The notes beneath the pieces were generated by a model, which had not been told where the DNA came from, ran no database searches, and saw only the letters and a list, made by a program, of their open reading frames with translations. Positions 1 to 10,517 of a stretch of 64,000 nt of DNA are shown piece after piece (position 1 is the first letter of the stretch; each line of letters begins with the position of its first letter). The position numbers were made by a program, and so were the translations under genes. Origin of the DNA: Pseudo-nitzschia pungens (taxonomy: Eukaryota > Bacillariophyta > Bacillariophyceae > Bacillariales > Bacillariaceae); assembly GCA_037355855.1 (NCBI GenBank), contig CM074760.1, positions 6,688,501 to 6,752,500 of the forward strand. The letters run 5' to 3'.

Positions 1-1180
1 CGTCCACCAAAAAAAGATGAATTGAATGCATCAATTCTGATGCGTAACACTGGGCCCGAAAGCAATGCTGGACTAGTAGATCCGAACAAACAAAAGACAA
101 CTTGCGAAATTTGAGAGTAAGGTATATTACAAGTAATGTAACAAGTATTCTTTGTAGCCTTATACTAGCGTCATATTTTCATCAACGCATTGAGGAATTT
201 TAGTACATCTGCATTCACAAGAACCATGATTAGTGCAACACACTGTACTACTAGTTTATCCCTTTCTCGTTGTTGTCATTGAGGAGCAGTATGCATGCCG
301 GTAGACCAGCATATCCACTGCCATTATCATTATTGTTTTGCTCCACGATATGAAAGGTGAAAGAAACAATGCTACACCGTTAATGATACCGCACATAACG
401 ACTTGATACCGGTAAGTTGATACGAAGTTGATTGGGATCAATACGGTAAAATTAGGAGTCCTTTTAAAATTGAAATACCTGGTAAGGTTACGTAAGACCT
501 TACGTAACCTTACGGTTATCTTTTGATCTTGCTTCCACTTGATGTCCTTCAATACTGTCGCTCTCCACGTGGAATTCATAAATTTTGTCTCATGATAATT
601 TTATTCATGCTTGATAATGATAATGATTGATTCCACATTCCTCCATTCGACAAATCTCACTTCAATCGAAGTCGAAGAGATCAAAAAAATACAGTAATCA
701 GCACCAGGTTAGTATCTTACCTGGAATGCCTCAATGTCGTTACCAAGGGTACGTATGTGATCACCAGAGATACTAGTACGAGTACCTACCGTACATACCT
801 TAAACCTACCGGTATGTTGCGTGTTGGTTATCGCCTCGGGAACCAAAAACAAGACCGCCTTTTGTGTTTGTGCATCTCATTCGAAAGGCTAGGTCATCCT
901 CGAGCTGAGTTTACCTTCCTCCTCAAAACAAAAACCCAAAGAGTCGTTGTGATCACCATCAACCACCCGTCATTTCGTCGCATTTGCGTGGAGTGTACAA
1001 GTAAGGTTACCTCCGAACCCAAAACTATCTTTTGTCTTTCATTCATGGTGCTTACTTGCAGGTCTAGCACATCAAGGAATAAGCGGAACCCAAGACATAC
1101 CGTACTCTGCGGACGAAACTCCCAAAAATTTTGAAAGCAACAGAGATCTCGATAGATAAACGTTCAACACAACAACAAAC
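1..1180. other. 5' flank of the Pho88-like gene, no gene seen
   Basis: No convincing coding region was seen; open frames here lack family features. The stretch is AT-rich. It holds three exact copies of the GTAAGGTTAC decamer (482-491, its inverse at 504-513, and 1001-1010) and an ACCGGT core near 810. The 1001 copy is about 180 bases before the ATG at 1181. Confidence 0.6.
482..513. repeat. perfect 15-bp palindrome built from two GTAAGGTTAC units
   Basis: The left arm (482-496) and right arm (499-513) are exact reverse complements separated by 2 bases. Each arm begins with the window-wide GTAAGGTTAC decamer, so the palindrome is two head-to-head motif copies. Confidence 0.9.
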
Positions 1181-2568
1181 ATGGCCGGTCCTGCAAACCC
1201 TCCCGCCCAACCAAAAGGCGGTTTTAACAAGCTCTTTGTCATGCTTCCCGTCATGCTGGCAGCTCGCAAAATCGACGCCGAAGACGCCCAAACCGTCCAC
1301 TATTTGCGAATTGCGTACGGGTGCATGCAATCACTCTGCGTTTTGGTGGTCTTGTACACGTTCATGAAGGCCTCCTCCATTCCCGAAAAGGTGGGAGGCG
1401 AGAAGACAATCTTCGTCCCCGTGCCTCCAACAGTACGTCGAGCTAAAAACACCCGACCGATGATGGGATCGCAATCTCAATCGGTAGAAATGCGTATCTC
1501 CACGTTGCATATGAGACTGGCATTTGTATTTTGTACACTAATCCGATCGTGTTTCCCCAACGTTTTTCTTTTTTGATTCATTGTGGGACACAATGCATCC
1601 ACGATTCCGATGATTTTTTTTACCAATGGTGCCTTCGATGCAATGGAATGCGATGCGATGCGATGTGATGCGATGCGATGCGATGCGATGTGATGCGATG
1701 CGATGCGATGTGATGCGATGTGATCCGATGTTTTGTTTTGCAAATTATTTGCACCCAGCCATTTGCCGACCCGGACGCCAAAAAGAAATACACGAGGGCC
1801 GAATTCCGATCGCACGTCATCTCGACGGCTCGCTCCCTCGTTGGCTCCACCCTTTTTGGTATTTGCATGACCGTTGGCCTGCACCTTTACAAGGGTATGG
1901 CCATGGGTCTTGCAATTCAGACCATCATGGGTCCGTTTAATCTTTTTGAGAATCCGCTTGTAAAGGCCCTTTTTATGGGAGATGGATTTCGTGCCGAGGA
2001 CAAGATATTTGAGGAAAAGGAGTTGTCGGAACTCACTAACAACGACGAGGTCATCGACGATAAGGGTGCCGTGGTTCCTAGACAACAATTGAAGAGCAAG
2101 AAATCGCCTGCGGCTACCTTTGAGGATCTCATGCTGGACACGTGGGACGAAGGCAATAAAGCTGATGTTTCCAAATTTGTGGCAGCTATCACCAAGGAGA
2201 ACTGCAACCATCGTACAGCCGAAAGCGGATGGACTCCTCTCATGATATTGAGTGGATTGCCCAGTGGCAAAGAAACGGCATCTGCAATCGAAACGGTGCT
2301 CAAACTCGGCGGTAACCCTGCCATTACGGATAAGGATAAATGGAATGCTCTTCACTGGGCATCCTTTCACGGGAGTCTTCCTGCGGCAAAGGCTTTGTGT
2401 AACTACGACACCTCTTTGCTGAACGCTCATGACTCGGATGGGAAATCACCTCTCTCCATGGCAAAGGAGGGCAACAAGGATGTAGCAAAATTCCTGGAAG
2501 AAGTCGCAGCTACCGTTGACGCCGCGAAGACGGATGATGGCGACGACGGAATTCGCAAACGAAAGTAA
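1181..2568 (+). CDS. Pho88/SND3-like ER membrane protein with C-terminal ankyrin repeats
   Basis: There are two exons, 1181-1432 and 1759-2568, joined in phase 0 across a GTACGT..CAG intron and encoding 353 residues. The first ~165 residues match the Pho88 family: an N-terminal hydrophobic stretch ending in ARKID, a second helix around YLRIAYG, then a linker and a last hydrophobic block (HLYKGMAMGLAIQ). Yeast Pho88/Snd3 is an ER protein tied to SRP-independent targeting of membrane proteins and to phosphate transport. Residues ~225-345 form ankyrin-type repeats (GWTPLMIL, WNALHWASFHGS, GKSPLSMA). Fungal Pho88 is about 190 residues and lacks ankyrins, so this is an extended architecture. The ATG sits in a good context (AAACATGG). 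The intron is filled by a pentanucleotide array. The next gene is convergent. Confidence 0.85.
1636..1730. repeat. pentanucleotide array (CGATG)n in an intron
   Basis: Nineteen consecutive 5-bp units, mostly CGATG with TGATG, CAATG, GAATG and TGATC variants. Register is unbroken across 95 bases and stops about 28 bases before the splice acceptor of the Pho88-like gene. Confidence 0.95.
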
Positions 2569-3354
2569 GGAAATGAGCTTCCGACGAAGGAGTGCCACCC
2601 TGGAACACACAAAAAGACGACCACCAGCCTGCCTCGACGAAATTGTGGTGGCTTTTGTGCGCGGTCCAATGGCGTTGGTGCATGTGTGTGTGTCTTTGTT
2701 CCCCTGTAAAACATAAAGAATGGTACGATGCAGCTACAAGAATAGCTGAAGCAGCTCTGCCCTCCAATAGAAACTAACTGGAATCAAACGAAGCCAAACT
2801 TTTCCTAGAACTGCTTTTAGTGAAAAAAGACAACGAACGAGATTCAAACGACACGGGAAAGTTGCGAATGGGCTCTATCTACCAGCCGAGCCTTGGCAAT
2901 TGTTATTGTTGTCGTCTATCGTAGTTTGAGTGCTGGTTCTCTGTCCTGACGATTGATTCATTCTCGTCAACGTTATTTCTAGGACGAGCCATGTTTCTCC
3001 AACGGTATAACACTGTCTCTAATTCTCGTGACTGTAGTACGTCGCATGGTCTCCACTGCAAACAGTGGCTAGCTTTGAATGAATTGTTGGAATTTTTCAG
3101 TCCCGTCGTATTCTACGCGGTAATTGATGCGTCTCGAACGCAATGAAAATTCTCTGTGCTAGATTAAATTATGTCCCGATCAGGGTTAGTTCCTGTTGTA
3201 TTTGATTCCGGTAAAGCAATCCACGGGCGAGTTGTTCTCCACACGCTACTCCTACCGGTTCAATTTTCCGTTTCGAATTACCGCACTACAATTTCACTAT
3301 TGAACAACAAACCGATTGCTGACTTCGCAGTGCTTCTCTCTCATTTCGTTCTTC
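2569..3354. other. convergent 3'-3' gap, no gene seen
   Basis: This lies between the stop codons of the Pho88-like gene and the aminotransferase. I see no supported coding region and no GTAAGGTTAC decamer. Confidence 0.6.
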
Positions 3355-5528
3355 TCAATCGCTATACCTCGCGCAGAATTCCTGGTGGTGGATTTTCATG
3401 GCCCGGACGGACCACGCCATGTCTTCCTCGGACGGCAAGAAGGTGGTCCGGAATCCGTAGCGGCCCTCTTCCTGGCCAAAACCCGACGCCGGCACGACGC
3501 AGATCCCGGTGCGTTCCAGCAGCGAGAGCGCGTAGAGGGTGTCGGGCGTCGTTCCCTTCCGCCGGGCCTCCTCGATGGCACCCCCCGGGAGCTCGACGGA
3601 CGGAAAGCAATACATGGATCCCTGGGCGGGCTGGCAGGAAAATCCGGGAATGGCGTCGAGTCCCTCCTCGACGATCTTGGCGCGCCTCTTGAGGCTGTCA
3701 AAGATGGCCGCCTTTTCGGCCTCGTGGCTGGCGTAGGATTCGTCCCCCGGTTTCGGACCGCGGCACATGAGGGCGGTCATGCACTGTCCGTTGAGGCCGC
3801 TGCAGAGGCTGGCCGAGGCGAGCTTGTAGAGCTGGTCCTTGACCGTCGAATCGAAACCCGTCAGTTCCATGTATCCGCCGCGCCGTCCGCACTCCCCGAA
3901 GACTCCCTTGCTGGTCGAATGGAAGGATGCCAGTTCGATCTGTTCGTTGCCCTTTTCGAGGTATCCAATGTCGTAGGCCGCGCGTTTGCAGCTGTAAAAC
4001 TCGGCGGTGTCGTCGTAGACGTTTTCCTGGTAGACCTCGTCGGCCAGCAGGACCAGATTGTGCTTGGCGCAAAACCGAACCACGTCCCGGACGGCCTCCT
4101 TGGACAGAACCGATCCGGTGGGGTTTCCGGGATTGATCAGCACGAGTCCGACGACGTTGGTTCCGTGGTTCCGGGCCTCCTCCAGGGATCGTTCCAGTTC
4201 CTCCATGTTCAGGTTCCATTTGTTTTTTTCGTCGAGGAAGTATCCGACTTGTCGGCCACCCAGCAAATCAATGGTCGCGCTGTATATCGGGTATTGCGGG
4301 ATGGGAATCATGACTCCGCTGTGTACGGATTGTTGTTGCAACAATACCAACGGGAACACCGATGTTTGCAATGAATCCCACAACATTGCAATCCGAGTTT
4401 CAGTGCATCGTTGCAACGCCGAAAAAACGATTTTCACCAATGGACAATGGAGCGATCCATTCGCAAAGAACGAGAAAAAAAAATCAGAAACCAATGGAAG
4501 AAGCGCAGGGAGAAGCAAAGAAAAGTCAGACACAAATCCTTTCGCACAATCGTTGTCGGGCGATTCGTTTTCTCGAATCGTTGCCGAGGTAGATGGATGG
4601 ATGAATGGATGGATGAACGTATGGATGGCCCGACGGGTTCCGGTCGGTTTGGTGGCACCCGCGCAAGTGCAACAACGCAAAAAAAAAAGCCAGAGCCAGA
4701 GACTCACCAGGCGGAATCGGCAACGAGCGCCGTCAGCAGGTTGGTAATGGCGGCGCTGGCCCCGTTCGACAAGAAAATGTCCTCCGCGTCGGTCGGAACC
4801 TCCGGGCCGTCCCGCTCTCGCAGAAAGGACACCACGTCCTCCCGAAAACACGCCGCCCCCTTGGAGTGGCTGTAGGCCCCGCTCCCGTGGCCTCCCAGTC
4901 CCTTCTTGATGGCCCGGGCCCGGGCAATGGCGTCGCTCGGAAAGAGCTCCGAGGCCATCGGGTGGTCGACGCCCACCGCGTCGGGCAGATCGACCAGGGC
5001 CGAGACCTGCCGGGGCCACGTCAGGGGCTGCTGCCCGACCGACTGGGGGTTCCCGATGTTGGTGTAGATGATCGAGTCGAAGGGGTACTCCGTGGAAGCG
5101 CCGGTGTCGCCGATGGCCGTCGCGAGTTCCTTGGAGATGCGGTCGGCGGCAATCACCACGGTTCCGCGGACGGCGTATTCCATCTTGAGCAGGTGGGGGT
5201 TGAGCATTTCCCGGGTCAATCGCTTGTGCTGGTGTTCGTGCAATTCGTTCCGTTCGTGCTGTTGGTGCTGCGAGGCCGGAGGGGGAGTGGGGGGACTCGG
5301 AGCGGCGGCGGTCGAGGCGTTGGCGAGGAGTGGCAGTGTTGCCCCGATCCAGAGAGCCGCCAGGCACAGCAGCAGGGGATGAAGCGACGATGACGAAGAC
5401 GAAGACGAAGACGACAAAAGTGTCGATGTCCTTTTCCGAGGTATTATCCCATTGCTGCCGTCGCTTTCGCTGTCACCATTGCGGCGGATGGAATTTCTCC
5501 GTTTTCGTATCGTGTTTGTTGGTGACAT
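3355..5528 (-). CDS. alanine aminotransferase-like class I/II PLP enzyme, signal-bearing
   Basis: Two exons (5528-4708, then 4318-3355) join in phase 2 across a GTGAGT..CAG intron and encode 594 residues. Class I/II aminotransferases of this type interconvert alanine + 2-oxoglutarate and pyruvate + glutamate using PLP. The splice restores the family block GVMIPIPQYPIYSA. Other marks are NPGNPTG, LLADEVYQ and the PLP-lysine segment STSKGVFGECGRRGGY, with Lys411 as the Schiff-base residue. The family is usually ~490 residues. The extra ~100 at the N terminus hold a basic start, a serine run, a hydrophobic helix and then an Ala/Ser/Pro segment, suggesting ER-routed organelle import. An ATG at 5528 opens this extension; the longer upstream frame is probably UTR. 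The intron contains a GATG tetranucleotide run. Divergent from the ubiquitin-like gene. Confidence 0.9.
4592..4628. repeat. tetranucleotide (GATG)n run in intron
   Basis: Imperfect GATG/GAAT units lie inside the aminotransferase intron (4319-4707). The flanking intron is purine-rich on the + strand. Confidence 0.8.
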
Positions 5529-7360
5529 GGTTGAAAAAAAACAATGATAAGAATTAAAACCGATGAGAAAGGCAGAGGTATGTACGGTATGGATGTGGTT
5601 TGTTGTGTCGAATGTATTTTCGGCTCTTGTTTCTTCGATAGGAGTACTTTTTATGTTGAAGATGGTGTGCCAGTGTCGGTCCCGTCGTCCCGGCGACGAT
5701 CGCAAGGAATGCAATGAGAGACGTTGAAAAGGCGTTGTCGTGAGCTGTGACACCAACAACTATGACGAAAGGCGAAAACTGTAATACGAACCCGAACACA
5801 CCGAAACGTAAGATAGATTAATAATTATCGATCAACAATCAGTTGTTGTGTGTTTCGTCGTTCGTTCGTGGGATATGTGGTTTCTTTCTCTTCGACAATC
5901 TTGTGAGGCTGTCTTGGAACGAACGAGCAATTGTCGTGATTCGAATTCGCGCGGTACGCGCACTTTTCAATAACAGTTCCAGGTGCAAGAACAGTAATCT
6001 TACCGGTAAATTACCCCTAATACCGTAGCTAGAACGTCGTACGACTGTGTAAAAACACGTACAACACCGAAGGAGCCAATGGGGGATCTTCTTGCTCTCG
6101 AACGAAGAAGGTGTCACGACGGCCTTGTTCCATCCCCGAAGCACGCAACTTACACGGCACAAGTCACAGAACAACAGACGCTTATCACTGTAACCTCACC
6201 GGTAACCTCAAGGTCATCCATGGGTTGAGGGTCTGTGTTGCTACCGTATGATCTCCATCGCTCTACAAGTATGTATCGTACTACAGGTAGGATATGTACC
6301 TACTCGTAGAACTAATGTTATTTACGATCCAAGATGGTTGAATCCCTATCATTTTTCAGTCCGTTCATTGCATGGTTTTGTTTCTTGTATTTTGAAATCG
6401 AGATGACAACAAGTAAGCTTAACTTACTTCGTACACAGTAAGTTACATGTACAGGTAAGACTAATGGTGCGTTACCTGCTACGTGCCATTATTTGTTATT
6501 ATTGCGAAGTTCAAAATTGTTATTGTTGATGATGTTGTCGTTTTGATTTGGAGAAAGTGCCATTCCATGTCCATGATTGGATGGCGCGCACCCGTTCGGG
6601 TCGACGAAAAAAAGCGCCTAAACAAGACTTTTTGGGGGATCGGAATAACAATAAGCATGGCCCCTGCATCCGCGTCGAATGACATGACCTGGAGCTGCCA
6701 TAGTGAAGTAAGGTAAGGTTACGTAAGATTTAAGTCTTCTGCATTCATAGGAATTCATAGTAACTTTACAGTACGGTACATAGTAAGGCTTACTTCGTAA
6801 CACCTAACGAACGAAGTGCCGTACCGGTACTTATCTCCAAACGGAGACATGCAACTACATCGTTCTACTCGTACCAATAGAACACGGAAGACAAGTGTTT
6901 GAAAACAAGAACGGATACTGCACAAACCACGGTAATCTTACATTGATCGATCGATCGGGAACGAGGTGAAAAGAAGTGTGCTGTAAGGTTACGACCACAG
7001 CTGTCGATTAGAGACTTTAGTAGAGTGATAGTAACCGGAGACGAAGGATTGCCAGCAACAAGTGAAGCAAGAACGAAATCAATCAACAAGAATCAATCAG
7101 CAATCAGCAATCAGCTCTTCCGTAGATGCACACAAATATTGCGTACTTGACGGAATTGGACTCGTAGAACAGAAGTACGAACTAGTTCCTGTCTCTCCAA
7201 CAATCCTAACCAGACCAAGACCATTAACAACACCAACACCAATACCAATACCAATAACACTCCCATCGCAACGATTCCGTCCAAAATAAAATCTCCAAAT
7301 ACAAATCAGCGCCGCGATTACGGGTCGATCAACGACAGCAACAGCCACAGTCTTCGCAAC
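5529..7360. other. 1.8-kb divergent intergenic region rich in promoter-side motifs
   Basis: This separates two divergent genes. No gene is supported. It contains exact GTAAGGTTAC at 6713-6722 and 6983-6992, TACCGGTA near 6001, and an ACCGGTAAC variant near 6190. Near 7230-7260 there is an ACCAAT hexanucleotide run just before the ubiquitin-like gene. Confidence 0.6.
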
Positions 7361-8857
7361 ATGCCATCGTCTTCTTCGAACAGACGGCACCGGCGTAAGA
7401 ATTACACGAGTGTTGCCAACGATGACATCGATGTCGATGTAGATCTCGATATCGATATCGATGACACGGCTGTCCCGCAGACAAACAAGCCCACCGGAAC
7501 CGAAACCGAAACCGAACGCAACCACGAAAATGACAAAGAAACCGAGAACGAAACCGAAAGCGAGGAAACCGAAGAAGACTGCAACCTGTCCATTATCATT
7601 CTCGATGCCACCCAGAAAAAGTTTCCCATTCCCTGCCGTTCCGATTGGACAGTCGGAACCTTCAAGAGAAAGTCCGCCAAGATCCACAAGGTCCCTCCCT
7701 CCCAGCAGCGCCTCATTTTCCGCGGACGGATGCTCACCAACGACGAGGACACCCTCGAGGACTACAAGCTGGACACGTCCGATCTGATCGTCCACCTCTT
7801 TCCCAAGCCCCGGGTGGTGGTGACGACCTCGAAGCGGAAAGAGGAGGCCGGCAGCTACGGAAACAACTCGAGCGGAGCCAACGGAAGCAACGGCCATCGA
7901 CGGCAGGGGGCGGACGACGACGGCGACACGGGCATCCTGGACGACTCGGCGGCCGGTGCCCACGTGACCACGATCACCATCGACCAGGAGGAACAGGACC
8001 GCCGCGGACAGATTCTGGTGCTGGGAAGCGTCGAAATCGCCGAATCCCAGAACAACATCAAGATGCTCAGCCTCCTGCTGGTCATGATCTGCTCCATGCG
8101 GCTGCTGGCGCTCTTTAGCATCGCCATGGGAGCCGCGGAGGAACCCAGCGATCCCTACCACCATCACAGCACAACCTACGACCATGGCGGTGGGGGTGGC
8201 GGTGGATTGAACGGGTTCCACAACGACACGGGAGGCATTCCGCAGAGTCCCTACGACAACGATTTTCTGGACGACGCGGTGGTGAGCGGCGACGAATACA
8301 CGGTCCGGACCTGGCAGACGCCGGATTACTTTGATCTGCTGGTGTCGGCGATCGGATTCTACGTGGGAACCCTGGGCATGAAGGCGACCCAGGAAAACAC
8401 CTCGCTCCTGGCCACCGCCTACGCCATTGGCACCATTATCGCCGGGATCGGATGGAACGTCTGGAACGTGTACGAGTACATTCGATTCTTCAAGGAGCAA
8501 ACGGAATACCGGAACCACGACGACGACAGCGGAGATGCCAACGACGACGGCAAGAACGGGGCCGACTTTCCCGACGACGACCTGCCCCCCCTGACCCGGG
8601 ACGACTTTGTGACGGTGGCCTTTTTTACCATTCTCATGCCGCTCATGGTCTGGGTCATGTGCTGCGTCCGGGCCTTTGAGTTTCGGAGGCTGCTCCGCGA
8701 GGCCGAGGAGGAGGCCGCCGAGCGGATTCGCAACGAATACGTGGTCCGGGAGGGCGACGACGACGGCGATGATAGCGACAGCGACGATGACGATAGCGAT
8801 AGCAACGACAGCGGAAGGGGCAGCGGCAATGCTCGAGTCACTCCGGAGATTGTTTAG
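7361..8857 (+). CDS. ubiquitin-like-domain multi-pass membrane protein
   Basis: Single exon of 498 residues from an ATG at 7361. Residues ~1-72 are acidic and low-complexity (alternating D/V/I, then E/T/N). Residues ~74-150 form a ubiquitin-like fold: a beta strand (LSIIILD), the VGTFKRKSAKIHKVPPSQQR helix-loop, LIFRGR, and the D-T-LEDYKL turn typical of ubiquitin. The domain ends at FPKP with no Gly-Gly, so it cannot be conjugated like ubiquitin. Four hydrophobic helices follow (~233-256, ~325-345, ~350-372, ~418-440). The C terminus is an acidic D/S tract. The layout recalls TMUB-type proteins acting in ER protein turnover, but orthology is not shown. A long antisense frame covering it is a shadow. 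Confidence 0.75.
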   Translation: MPSSSSNRRHRRKNYTSVANDDIDVDVDLDIDIDDTAVPQTNKPTGTETETERNHENDKETENETESEETEEDCNLSIIILDATQKKFPIPCRSDWTVGTFKRKSAKIHKVPPSQQRLIFRGRMLTNDEDTLEDYKLDTSDLIVHLFPKPRVVVTTSKRKEEAGSYGNNSSGANGSNGHRRQGADDDGDTGILDDSAAGAHVTTITIDQEEQDRRGQILVLGSVEIAESQNNIKMLSLLLVMICSMRLLALFSIAMGAAEEPSDPYHHHSTTYDHGGGGGGGLNGFHNDTGGIPQSPYDNDFLDDAVVSGDEYTVRTWQTPDYFDLLVSAIGFYVGTLGMKATQENTSLLATAYAIGTIIAGIGWNVWNVYEYIRFFKEQTEYRNHDDDSGDANDDGKNGADFPDDDLPPLTRDDFVTVAFFTILMPLMVWVMCCVRAFEFRRLLREAEEEAAERIRNEYVVREGDDDGDDSDSDDDDSDSNDSGRGSGNARVTPEIV

Positions 8858-10517
8858 GAAAAAGAATTTCTCTTGTTTTAACAAAACAAATCAAATCAAA
8901 CCAAAACAAATCAAAACAGTGACACACACAGATAGACACACAAAACCACTCCATCCACAAACCAAATCTAAATAATCCTCAGACACCCCCTCCGTCCGCT
9001 CGGTCCCTTTTGGTGGGTGGTGAATGTTATAGCGAACTATTGTACCAGTAAAGAATGACATGCCGTGCCATTCCATGCCACGCTCTGCAGCGGATCGTCC
9101 CGGGGACAACAGTAGTGGCTCCTGTGCCATTGGGTGGGTCCTCTTCCTTCTCGGTTTCCCACCCCATTGCACTCTTGTGTTGCTGGTTGGTTCCGAGCGG
9201 AAGGTCACTGTGCGTGTTTCCGCGTTGGTCCGTACCGTAGTTCAGTACGTTTAGTGGTACGATACATGCGATCCATTTCATCCGGTTTGATCCAGTCTCA
9301 TCCCATCCAATCCAGTTTAGTCCATCAAATGCGATGCGATGCGATGCTATGCGATGTGATGCAATGCGATGCGATGCGATGAAACGGAACGGAACGGAGC
9401 GGATACGGCGCGCACGCACTGCCACCAATCGAGGCCAGACTCGAACCGAGACATCGAATCATTCGATCGACGAATCCCATTCACCGATGTGGTCCTTTCC
9501 TGTATTGCAATACTGTGCATGCCACTATGCTCTAACTCCAAGAATGCGCGAACAGGTTCACCAACACCACACGTTCCGCACTGAACCCACCACCGAGAAG
9601 TCCTACAGTAACTCGAAAACATTGCACTTTTCAATTTATTTATTTACTTATGTTTATTATAATATTATGTTTGTGATACGGCAGATTGGTTTCCGCGTCA
9701 ACGAAATGCAACAATCTCACGGATGAAACAATTATTATTGTTTGATGAAATCCCGAGTCAAACAAGAATCGAAATGCGGACACCGACCGCGATTCGGTCC
9801 CTGCTGTTGCAACGAATGGCCTCGCATTGCAGACACCAATCACTGTAGTCCTAGGAGAGCTACCACGCACACCACCCATGCAGAGCAATGTAACGAGCTG
9901 CAGCCGGCACGAAGAACGGGGGGTGATTCGCACCGTGTCCCGTCGGTTCTCCGAGACGGAAAAATCAAACGCGAACGAATCAATCTTCTCTTCCCCGCGA
10001 CGCTTCCGGGAAAGAAGTTCGCACTAGTTCGCAGGAAGACGGTTCGATGATGGCAGGGGAAACTGTGCGCACAGCGACCAAAACAGGCCGCTGCGGCAAA
10101 GCAAACGAGAAAAGACTTCTCTCAAAACAATTGGCAGCGGCTCGGAGAAATGAGGAGGTAGATCGGAACAGTCCAAGTGATCAAGAGGCCTGTCTTCCAT
10201 TGATCAGATGAAGGTATTATTCAGTGAAAGAGATACGGAAGAACCGAGGAGTGAATCAAGTATGTTTGAAGATTGCAGACGTTGCAGGCGCTGTTGTTGG
10301 TACTGATGTGGGTGTGCGAAAATCTGGTGTATATTGGGAACCACATACTACACATTTGATGGTTTCGGTTCTACGTTCTCGATCTGGTTTGTCATAGATC
10401 AGTGAATCACATTACAACATTTTATCGATTCACTAATTATTGTTTACAACATGAAATCAATCAATCTACACGGTAGTGTACAAACACTGTTGGCTCCGAA
10501 ATCCGCCGTGAGCAGAA
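8858..10517. other. convergent 3'-3' gap with a pentanucleotide region
   Basis: Lies between the stops of the ubiquitin-like and zinc-finger genes. Short frames here have no family features, and several are read-through of the pentamer array. No GTAAGGTTAC decamer was seen. Confidence 0.6.
9277..9405. repeat. degenerate-to-clean 5-bp periodic tract
   Basis: The tract begins as diverged 5-mers (TTCAT, CCGGT, TTGAT, CCAGT...), becomes clean GCGAT units around 9331-9380, and ends as GGAAC/GGAGC units. The 5-bp register runs through all three composition zones, suggesting one array that changed unit sequence along its length. Confidence 0.85.

Noticed and set aside
1636..1730. CRISPR-like array
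   Set aside because: Units are 5 bp with no spacers, and the genome is eukaryotic.
1620..1868. Frames encoding repeated Met-Arg-Cys-Asp or His-Arg-Ile-Ala-Ser
   Set aside because: Translations of the pentamer array inside an intron.
3316..4374. 352-codon + strand frame opposite the aminotransferase
   Set aside because: Overlaps the exon with PLP motifs on the other strand; no recognisable domain.
7097..8884. 595-codon antisense open frame across the ubiquitin-like gene
   Set aside because: It fully mirrors a well-supported GC-rich gene and has no domain features; a codon-bias shadow.
9742..10050. Possible small + strand gene in the convergent gap
   Set aside because: No domain, low-complexity charged translation, no splice support.
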